Shown here piece by piece: positions 52,533-58,697 of a DNA stretch of 58,697 nucleotides. The notes under the pieces were generated by a model. That model did no database searches. It worked only from the letters and a program-made list of their open reading frames with translations, and was not told where the DNA came from. A program made the position numbers and the translations under genes. This DNA is from Prevotella sp. (GTDB taxonomy: Bacteria; Bacteroidota; Bacteroidia; Bacteroidales; Bacteroidaceae): the NCBI GenBank assembly GCA_017417465.1, contig JAFPZD010000033.1, forward strand, positions 1 through 58,697, given 5' to 3'. Numbering within the stretch: the stretch's first letter is position 1; each line of letters begins with the position of its first letter.

Positions 52533-54884
52533 TCAGTTGTCATCGCCACCGTCAACAAGTTCCTCCATTTCCTCAATGTTGAGCAACTCGTCATCATCGT
52601 TGCCGACATACATGGCGCCACAGGGGTCAAAGTCCTCAGGAATGTCGAACTGATCGTCCTGGGTGTAGCCAAGCGACGGGTCGGCATAGACCTTGTTGAT
52701 GTAATTGGCAAAGATGGGCAGTGCCAGCGCGGCACCTTGGCCTTGGGTCATATTGTCGAAGTGGATGTCGCGATCGTCGCCGCCAACCCAGCAACCCGTG
52801 ACGAGTTTTGGCGCCACGCCCATGAACCAGGCGTCGCTGTTGTCGTTGGTAGTACCTGTTTTGCCACCGAGCGGAGCGGTGATGTTGTGGCGGTAGCGCA
52901 GTCGTCCGGCAGTGCCTCCGTCGACGACGGCGCGCAGCATGTAGAGCATCTTGTACGAGCTCTCGGCGCTGATGACCTCGTTCATGCGTGGAGTGAAGCG
53001 TGCCAGCTCGTTACCTTCGTTGTCGACGATGTGTGTGACGTAGAGTGGGGCGGTGCGTATGCCGTGGTTGACGAATGCCGTATAGGCACTGACCATCTCA
53101 GCGACGGTGATTTCGCAGGGGCCGAGGCATAGTGCTGGCGAGGGGTGTATCTCAGGGTTGTTGATGCCGTAGTTGCGCAGCAGGGTGACGAAACCTTCGG
53201 GTGTGAGGTAGTTCATCATGAGGTGAGCCGATATCCAGTTGTTCGACTGCTGCAGACCCCATTTCAGGGTGACCATCTCGCCATAGCGTGCACGACTGCC
53301 GTTGCGCGGTGTCCAGGGCTTGCCTGCTACGTAGTAGGTCTCCTGAACATTGGGCACCTGGTCGCAGGGGGTCATACCGTCCTGCATGGCTTGTGAGTAG
53401 AGCAGGGGCTTGATGGTGGAGCCCACTTGGCGCCGTCCCTCCGTAGCCATGTCGTAAGCGAAGTGCTGGAAGTCGAGTCCGCCGACGTAGGCTTTCACCT
53501 GTCCGTCCTGCGGTGACATGCTGAAGAAGCCAGTGCGCAGGAACGACTTGTAGTAGCGGATAGAGTCCATGGGCGTCATGGTGGTGTCTACCTCGCCGCG
53601 GTCGTAGGTGAAGACGGTCATCTTCACAGGCGTATTGAAGGCCTTGCGGATGTCGGTTTCTGAGGCGCCTGCAGCCAGCATCGTGTTGTAGCGCTCACAT
53701 TGGCGCACGTTGCGCTGCAGTATTTTATCGACGTCGGCTTTCGACAGCTTGTTGGAGTAGGGTGGGTTGGCTTTCTGCCTGTTGGCCTTGCTGAATTCGG
53801 GCTGCATCTTTGCGACGACGTGCTCGTAACAGGCTTCCTCGGCATACTTCTGCATGCGTGAGTCAATGGTGGTGTAGATCTTGAGGCCGTCGGTATAGAT
53901 GTTGTAGTAGGAGCCGTTGTGCTTCTTGTTCTTGTTACACCACCCGTAGAGCGGGTCGTGGACCCAGTTGAGCGAGTCGATGTGGTATTTGACGCGGTTC
54001 CACTGCGGGTAGTTCTTACGCTCGGGCTTACGAGCCATCATGTAGCGGCGCAGGAAGTCGCGGAAGTAGGTGGCCATGCCGGCGTTGTGGTCGGCAACGT
54101 GGAACTGCAGCGTGAGTGGCTCGCGGCAGAGGCTGTCGAACTGCTCGCTGGTGATATAGCCAGCCTTCCGCATCTGGTCGAGCACGACGTTGCGGCGACT
54201 CTGGCTACGGTCGTGGAAGCGGCGCGGGTTGAAGTAGGACGGGTTCTTACACATACCGACGAGCGTGGCGCACTCGGTCGTGCTGAGGTCTTTAGGCTCC
54301 TTTGAGAAGTAGGTGGCGGCAGCGGTCTTGATGCCCACGGCATTGTTGAGGAAGTCGAAGTAGTTCAGGTACATGGCGATGATCTCCTCCTTCGTATAGT
54401 TGCGCTCCAGCTGAACGGCGATGACCCATTCGATGGGTTTCTGCAGCATGCGCTCCATCGACGAGTGGGCCGCATCGCTGAACAGCTGCTTGGCCAACTG
54501 CTGGGTGATGGTGGAGCCACCGCCGGCGTTCTTCTGCTGAAGGATGCCGCGCTTGAGGATGGCACGTCCGAGGGCATAGAAGTCGACGCCCGAATGGTCG
54601 TAGAAACGCGCATCCTCAGTGGCCACGAGCGCATGAACAAGGTCGATGGGCAAGTCTTTGTAGTCCACCATTACGCGGTTCTCGCGACTGACGCTCCACG
54701 TGCCCATGAGCTTGCCGTCGGCAGAGTAGACCTGTGAGGCATAGCGGTTGATGGGGTTCTGAAGGTCCTCGATGGGCGGCATGTAGCCAATCATCCCTTT
54801 GCTGATGGCCCAGAAGATGCCGATGGCGGCCAGCACTCCCACGATGAGCACCGTCCACAGTATTCTAATAAACCATTTCTTCAT
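52533..54884 (-). CDS. Class A penicillin-binding protein (PBP1a type)
   Basis: The bifunctional enzyme builds and cross-links peptidoglycan. The 783 residues have a membrane anchor (about 7-28), a GT51 transglycosylase domain (EDARFYDHSG, catalytic E90; GGSTITQQLAKQL) and a transpeptidase domain with the three motifs S489-T-I-K492, S547-N-N and K675-T-G. An acidic C-terminal tail follows (NDDDELLNIEEMEELVDGGD). Start ATG 54884 gives the normal anchor; the open frame continues further upstream. It is 244 bases after rpsA in the same direction. Confidence 0.95.
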   Translation of the reverse strand: MKKWFIRILWTVLIVGVLAAIGIFWAISKGMIGYMPPIEDLQNPINRYASQVYSADGKLMGTWSVSRENRVMVDYKDLPIDLVHALVATEDARFYDHSGVDFYALGRAILKRGILQQKNAGGGSTITQQLAKQLFSDAAHSSMERMLQKPIEWVIAVQLERNYTKEEIIAMYLNYFDFLNNAVGIKTAAATYFSKEPKDLSTTECATLVGMCKNPSYFNPRRFHDRSQSRRNVVLDQMRKAGYITSEQFDSLCREPLTLQFHVADHNAGMATYFRDFLRRYMMARKPERKNYPQWNRVKYHIDSLNWVHDPLYGWCNKNKKHNGSYYNIYTDGLKIYTTIDSRMQKYAEEACYEHVVAKMQPEFSKANRQKANPPYSNKLSKADVDKILQRNVRQCERYNTMLAAGASETDIRKAFNTPVKMTVFTYDRGEVDTTMTPMDSIRYYKSFLRTGFFSMSPQDGQVKAYVGGLDFQHFAYDMATEGRRQVGSTIKPLLYSQAMQDGMTPCDQVPNVQETYYVAGKPWTPRNGSRARYGEMVTLKWGLQQSNNWISAHLMMNYLTPEGFVTLLRNYGINNPEIHPSPALCLGPCEITVAEMVSAYTAFVNHGIRTAPLYVTHIVDNEGNELARFTPRMNEVISAESSYKMLYMLRAVVDGGTAGRLRYRHNITAPLGGKTGTTNDNSDAWFMGVAPKLVTGCWVGGDDRDIHFDNMTQGQGAALALPIFANYINKVYADPSLGYTQDDQFDIPEDFDPCGAMYVGNDDDELLNIEEMEELVDGGDDN

Positions 54885-55026
54885 TGTGCATTCTTTTTCT
54901 TTAAGCAAACTTGTGACCGAAGCCATTACCTGGCCATTTGGCAGACAAAAGTACGGATAAAAAATGATATATGCAAATTTTAGCACCTAAAAAGCGTTTT
55001 GCAGCCTTATTTTATGCCCAAAACAA

Positions 55027-55059
55027 CTCCGCCCGTCCACATTCAGTGAACAGGCGGAG
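55027..55059. terminator. Hairpin downstream of rpsA
   Basis: CTCCGCCCGTCCAC and GTGAACAGGCGGAG pair in 12 of 14 positions with a 5-base loop, about 70 bases after the rpsA stop. Confidence 0.65.
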
Positions 55060-55067
55060 CCTCATTA

Positions 55068-55128
55068 AATTATTAATCTTTAATTTTAATCTTTAATTTT
55101 AATCTTTCATCTTTCATCTTTCATCTAC
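55068..55128. repeat. TTAATCTTTAATTT and TCTTTCA tandem repeats at the rpsA 3' end
   Basis: Repeats of TTAATCTTTAATTT and then CATCTTT copies fill the gap right up to the rpsA stop codon. Confidence 0.65.
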
Positions 55129-56925
55129 TTACTCGCCCTTCTCCATCTGAGCCTTCAGCTGAGCAAGCACGTCGATGTCACCGAGAGTGGTGCTGGCGGC
55201 AACGTTCTCGATCTTCGGCGTCTCGTCCTTCTTGGCGGCACGGGGAGCCTGGGTGGCAGCAGCCTTGCGGGCAGCACGCTTCTCGTCACGCTGCACATCC
55301 TCGAAGGTGCGGCTGTGCGAGAGGATGATGCGCTTGGAGTCCTTGTTGAACTCGATGACCTTGAAGGGCAGCACTTCGCCCTGCTGGGCCTGTGAGCCAT
55401 CCTCCTTGACAAGGTGCTTGGGCGTGGCAAAGCCTTCGACGTTCTCGTCGAGCTGTACGACGGCGCCCTTCTCGAGCATCTCGGTGATCTTGCCTTCGTG
55501 GACTGAACCAACGGTGTACTGCTCCTCGAAAGCGTCCCAAGGATTGTCTTCAAGCTGCTTGTGGCCGAGGCTGAGACGACGGTTCTCCTTGTCGATGTCG
55601 AGCACGACAACGTCGATGGGCTCGCCAACCTTGGTGAACTCTGAGGGGTGCTTCACCTTCTTTGTCCAGCTCAGGTCGCTGATGTGGATCAGACCGTCGA
55701 CACCCTCCTCCAGCTCGACGAACACGCCGAAGTTGGTGAAGTTGCGAACCTTGGCATTGTGCTTCGAGCCGACGGGGTACTTCACCTCGATAGCCTCCCA
55801 TGGGTCTTCCTTCAGCTGCTTGATGCCCAGTGACATCTTGCGCTCGTCGCGGTCGAGGGTCAGGATGACAGCCTCCACCTCGTCGCCAACCTTCAGGAAC
55901 TCCTGGGCGCTGCGCAGGTGCTGGCTCCACGACATCTCGCTGACGTGAATCAGACCCTCAACGCCGGGCTGTACCTCGACGAATGCACCGTAGTCGGCAA
56001 TGACGACAACCTTACCGGTGACGTGGTCGCCAACCTTAAGGTTAGCATCCAGAGCATCCCAAGGATGCGGGGTGAGCTGCTTCAGACCAAGGGCGATGCG
56101 CTTCTTCTCCTCATCGAAGTCGAGGATGACAACATTGATCTTCTGGTCGAGCTCGACAACCTTCTTCGGATCGTCGACGCGGCCCCAGCTGAGGTCGGTG
56201 ATATGGATGAGTCCGTCCACACCGCCGAGGTCTACGAACACGCCGTAGCTCGTGATGTTCTTCACGGTACCCTCCAGAATCTGACCCTTCTCCAGACGCG
56301 AGATGATCTCCTGCTTCTGGGCCTCGAGCTCCTGCTCGATGAGGGCCTTGTGCGAGACGACGACGTTGCGGAACTCCTGGTTGATCTTCACAACCTTGAA
56401 CTCCATCGTCTTACCCACGAACTGGTCGTAGTCGCGTATGGGATGAACGTCGATTTGCGAGCCGGGGAGGAAGGCCTCGATGCCGAACACGTCGACAATC
56501 ATACCGCCCTTTGTGCGGCACTTGATGAAGCCCTGGATCACCTGCTGCTCGTCGAGAGCCTGGTTCACACGGTCCCAAGCCTTCGACAGGCGGGCCTTCT
56601 TGTGTGACAGGATGAGCTTACCGCTGCGGTCCTCAACGCTCTCAACGTAGACTTCCACGATGTCGTCCTTCTTCAGGTCGGGGTTGTAGCGGAACTCGGT
56701 GGCGGGGATGATACCGTCGCTCTTGTAGCCGATGTTCACAACCACTTCCTTCTTGTCAACCGACACCACTTTGCCGTCGACCACCTGATGGTCGGCAACC
56801 TTGTTGAGCGTGTTGTCGTAAGCCTTGTCAAGATCTTCCTTAGCGACATTGGCTACGGTACCGTTTTCAAACTCGTCCCAGTTAAAGTCCTCGAGCGGCT
56901 GAACGTTCTTTGTTAATTCTGACAT
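55129..56925 (-). CDS. rpsA: 30S ribosomal protein S1
   Basis: S1 brings mRNA to the 30S subunit, which matters in a lineage with few Shine-Dalgarno sites. The 598-residue protein has six S1 RNA-binding repeats (for example GQILEGTVKNITSYGVFVDL, GDHVTGKVVVIADYGAFVEV, VHEGKITEMLEKGAVVQL) after a short acidic start, and a lysine-rich, alanine-rich tail (KRAARKAAATQAPRAAKKDE). Length is slightly above E. coli S1. It has a leader of about 135 bases, see next entry. Confidence 0.96.
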   Translation of the reverse strand: MSELTKNVQPLEDFNWDEFENGTVANVAKEDLDKAYDNTLNKVADHQVVDGKVVSVDKKEVVVNIGYKSDGIIPATEFRYNPDLKKDDIVEVYVESVEDRSGKLILSHKKARLSKAWDRVNQALDEQQVIQGFIKCRTKGGMIVDVFGIEAFLPGSQIDVHPIRDYDQFVGKTMEFKVVKINQEFRNVVVSHKALIEQELEAQKQEIISRLEKGQILEGTVKNITSYGVFVDLGGVDGLIHITDLSWGRVDDPKKVVELDQKINVVILDFDEEKKRIALGLKQLTPHPWDALDANLKVGDHVTGKVVVIADYGAFVEVQPGVEGLIHVSEMSWSQHLRSAQEFLKVGDEVEAVILTLDRDERKMSLGIKQLKEDPWEAIEVKYPVGSKHNAKVRNFTNFGVFVELEEGVDGLIHISDLSWTKKVKHPSEFTKVGEPIDVVVLDIDKENRRLSLGHKQLEDNPWDAFEEQYTVGSVHEGKITEMLEKGAVVQLDENVEGFATPKHLVKEDGSQAQQGEVLPFKVIEFNKDSKRIILSHSRTFEDVQRDEKRAARKAAATQAPRAAKKDETPKIENVAASTTLGDIDVLAQLKAQMEKGE

Positions 56926-57061
56926 GTTGTTAATTTGTTTGCCCCTTTTTTCATGGGGGCAGGGGTCTGAACAGACGTTTACCAGACCATCTTTTTAAGG
57001 GTTAATATTCGGTAGGTGGCAGCGCCTGTCCAGCCACCCAGCTCACCCTGCATGGGCAAAG
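56926..57061 (-). promoter_or_regulatory. Long structured leader of rpsA
   Basis: In the minus-strand transcript, hairpins are GGTGGC/GCCACC around 12 bases, GTCTG/CAGAC, and TGCCCC/GGGGCA about 20 bases before the start codon. The middle one contains the GGGGTCTGAACAG core of the atpA-atpG repeat. S1 autoregulates in other bacteria through its leader; that this one does so is inference. The rest of the gap to 57231 shows only the promoter box at 57068. Confidence 0.45.
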
Positions 57062-57067
57062 CGGGCG

Positions 57068-57075
57068 CAAAGGTA
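57068..57075 (-). promoter_or_regulatory. -7 box for rpsA
   Basis: TACCTTTG on the minus strand, about 140 bases before the rpsA start; no clear -33 element. Confidence 0.5.
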
Positions 57076-57231
57076 CTAAAAATAATTGATATTAAGCCCC
57101 TTACGTCCTTATTTTCTCTATTAATTTAAGAATCTTTAAAGGTTTGGGGCATGGCGTTGATAAATAACATGTGTGCGCTACACCGACATTGCGGGTAGCG
57201 CACACTCCGATAGGTAGGGTTTGTGCCCTGC

Positions 57232-57660
57232 TTACTCTATGACCACGAGGGCGTCGTCTTCCATGACGCTCTCACCAACCTTCACGCAGATGGCGGTGAC
57301 CTTGCCGGCCTTCTCGGCCTGGAGGGCGTTGGCCATCTTCATGGCTTCGAGGACGATGACGGTGTCGCCAGCCTGTACCTCGTCGCCGACGGCAACGCTG
57401 ATCTCGGTGATGACGCCGGGCAGCGGGGCCTTGATGGCATTGTTCTTGTTGACGGCGGCCTTGTCGGCAGCGGGTGCCTCGTCGGCAGCGGGTGCGGCAG
57501 CTTTGCCAAGCACGGGTTTCTTCTTCTCAGGCTCGGGTTCGGCTTCCATTTCCACCTTGTACTCCTCGCCGTTAACGGTTACGGTTACGACATTTTCCTC
57601 AATGTCGCCAACGGCGACTTCATATTTTGTGCCGTTGATGGTATACTTGTATTCTGTCAT
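57232..57660 (-). CDS. Biotin carboxyl carrier subunit of an acyl-CoA carboxylase/decarboxylase
   Basis: The 142-residue protein has an N-terminal beta segment, an alanine/proline-rich hinge (about 50-75; KAAAPAADEAPAADKAAV) and a biotinyl domain with the biotin lysine K108 in EAMKM. This is the swinging arm that carries CO2 between subunits. Its partners are the small OadG-like gene and the carboxyltransferase directly upstream. The likely complex is methylmalonyl-CoA decarboxylase or propionyl-CoA carboxylase, which in Bacteroidales makes propionate from succinate. The start ATG 57660 is 11 bases after the previous stop. Confidence 0.92.
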   Translation of the reverse strand: MTEYKYTINGTKYEVAVGDIEENVVTVTVNGEEYKVEMEAEPEPEKKKPVLGKAAAPAADEAPAADKAAVNKNNAIKAPLPGVITEISVAVGDEVQAGDTVIVLEAMKMANALQAEKAGKVTAICVKVGESVMEDDALVVIE

Positions 57661-57671
57661 TGCTTTAAGAT

Positions 57672-57824
57672 TTAAGGGTGTGCTGTCATTGAGAGTGCAT
57701 AACCGTTCCACTGCGTGGGATGCTCCTGGATGGTGATGAATCCGGGCTCCACGTCGTGAACGTTGTTTCCAAGGTGCTCGTGCAGAGCGATGGCGATGGC
57801 AGCAAATACTTCGTTTTGTTTCAT
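57672..57824 (-). CDS. Small OadG-like soluble protein
   Basis: The 50-residue product (NEVFAAIAIALHEHL, then VHDVEPGFITI) looks like the conserved soluble end of gamma-type subunits of sodium-pump decarboxylases, without the membrane helix that such subunits normally carry. It sits between the carboxyltransferase and the biotin carrier, so it should be a structural part of the complex. It is too short to be sure. Confidence 0.65.
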   Translation of the reverse strand: MKQNEVFAAIAIALHEHLGNNVHDVEPGFITIQEHPTQWNGYALSMTAHP

Positions 57825-57868
57825 AATTGTCAATTGTTGATGATCAATTCTCAATTCTCAATTATCAA
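57825..57868. repeat. TCAATTC repeat filling an operon gap
   Basis: CAATTGTTGATGATCAATTC, then TCAATTCTCAATTATCAATT: the spacer between two genes of the operon is only repeat, from stop codon to start codon. Confidence 0.65.
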
Positions 57869-58697
57869 TTACATCGGTATGTTACCATGCTTCTTGGCGG
57901 GCAGTGCGTCGCGCTTGGTGGCGAGCTGTGCCAGTCCGCGGCAGATGCGGAAACGGGTGTTACGCGGCTCGATGACATCGTCGATGTAGCCGTACTTGGC
58001 AGCCTGATAGGGGTTGGCGAAGAGTTCGTTGTACTCGTCCTCCTTCTCGGCGATGAAGGCCTTCACGTCCTCGCCGGCCTCCTTCTTGGCCTTGGCTTCC
58101 TTGGCGTAGAGCACGGCGGCAGCACCCGAGGCACCCATGACGGCAATCTCAGCTGAGGGCCATGCGTAGTTCAGGTCGGTGCGCAGCTGCTTGCAGCCCA
58201 TCACGATGTGTGAGCCACCGTACGACTTGCGCAGTGTGACAGTGATCTTGGGAACGGTGGCCTCACCGTAGGCGTAGAGCAGCTGTGCGCCGTGCAGAAT
58301 GACGGCGTTGTACTCCTGACCGGTACCTGGCAGGAATCCAGGTACGTCGACAAGCGAGACGATGGGGATGTTGAAGGCGTCGCAGAAGCGTACGAAACGT
58401 GAGCCCTTACGCGAGGCATTGACGTCGAGCACACCGGCATAGCACATGGGCTGGTTGGCGACGATACCGACGCTCTGGCCGTTGAAGCGTGCGAAGCCGA
58501 CGATGATGTTCTTGGCAAACTTGGGCTGCACCTCGAAGAACTCACCATTGTCGACGACGGCACCGATGACCTTGTACATGTCGTAGGCCTCGTTGGGATT
58601 CTCGGGGATGATGGCGTTGAGGGAGTCCTCCATGCGGTTGATGGGGTCGTCGCACTTGTGGCGCGGGGCTACCTCCATGTTGTTCGAGGGGATATAG
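57869..58697 (-). CDS. Acyl-CoA carboxylase carboxyltransferase subunit, C-terminal part (5' end outside window)
   Basis: It transfers CO2 between biotin and propionyl- or methylmalonyl-CoA. About 276 codons are present; the frame is open through the window edge, so the N-terminal half is missing. Seen are the glycine-rich acyl-CoA sites NQPMCYAGVLDVNASRKG and VDVPGFLPGTGQEYNAVILH, then VTLRKSYGGSHIVMGCKQL and the C-terminal YGYIDDVIEPRNTRFRICRG. This is the PccB/MmdA type. The stop runs straight into the TCAATTC repeat. Confidence 0.93.
   Translation of the reverse strand, partial: YIPSNNMEVAPRHKCDDPINRMEDSLNAIIPENPNEAYDMYKVIGAVVDNGEFFEVQPKFAKNIIVGFARFNGQSVGIVANQPMCYAGVLDVNASRKGSRFVRFCDAFNIPIVSLVDVPGFLPGTGQEYNAVILHGAQLLYAYGEATVPKITVTLRKSYGGSHIVMGCKQLRTDLNYAWPSAEIAVMGASGAAAVLYAKEAKAKKEAGEDVKAFIAEKEDEYNELFANPYQAAKYGYIDDVIEPRNTRFRICRGLAQLATKRDALPAKKHGNIPM

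Overview
The window looks like a chromosomal stretch from a member of the Bacteroidales, most likely Prevotella or a close relative. Four things point that way. Intact genes are preceded again and again by the Bacteroidetes promoter (a -7 box TAnnTTTG with TTTG about 20 bases upstream). The ATP synthase genes run in the order atpD-atpC-small membrane gene-atpB-atpE-atpF-atpH-atpA-atpG. There are SusD/SusE/SusF-type, OMP beta-barrel and FecR-type anti-sigma proteins. Shine-Dalgarno sites are mostly absent. I see no rRNA, tRNA, CRISPR array, phage or intact insertion sequence. The species call is inference.

Layout. 1-6696 (+): ATP synthase operon, cut at its 5' end inside atpD. 6958-11588: a GH115 glucuronidase (-) and a CE6-type acetyl esterase (+), both probably acting on xylan; a GH51 arabinofuranosidase at 43451 fits the same diet. 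11636-17877 (-): rfbA, a Wzc-type tyrosine kinase, a small HAD-like phosphatase, a TonB-dependent receptor and an HMA metal-binding protein, closely spaced. 18001-21197 (+): an unknown gene, a ZapB-like coiled coil, zapA and rny. 22319-24128 (+): kdsA and kdsD for KDO synthesis. 24166-28831 (+): a very unusual SusD-SusE/F-dockerin fusion and a secreted phospholipase D-like protein. 28989-32133 (-): a large helical/TPR protein and a substrate-binding lipoprotein. 32209-37215 (+): radA, a thioredoxin-esterase fusion, a DnaJ-like protein and a beta-helix lipoprotein. 37800-47206: rpiB (-), an aminotransferase, a LolC/E-type permease, an acyl-CoA ligase, a Fur-family regulator (-), GH51 and transketolase. 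48259-52144 (+): an overlapping ECF sigma, anti-sigma and outer-membrane receptor operon. 52533-58697 (-): a class A penicillin-binding protein, ribosomal protein S1, and three genes of a biotin-dependent acyl-CoA carboxylase/decarboxylase, cut at the window end.

The genes are mostly ordinary; the space between them is not. Nearly every gap is filled by repeats of a few kinds: (i) short 7-11 bp tandem repeats that often start at, or supply, a stop codon; (ii) arrays of 20-23 bp units, most of which can fold as small hairpins, lying mainly between convergent genes (6791, 21472, 37554, 42808, 47473); (iii) dispersed palindromic elements with two or more copies in the window. Some elements also sit inside reading frames. 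A palindromic element of about 70 bp occurs in the same reading frame in both the anti-sigma gene (48918) and the receptor gene beside it (49664). Terminator-like or low-complexity repeats are also built into radA, the anti-sigma gene and the receptor gene. I consider this system of hairpin arrays and protein-coding palindromes, together with the SusD-SusE/F-dockerin fusion, the most interesting content of the window.
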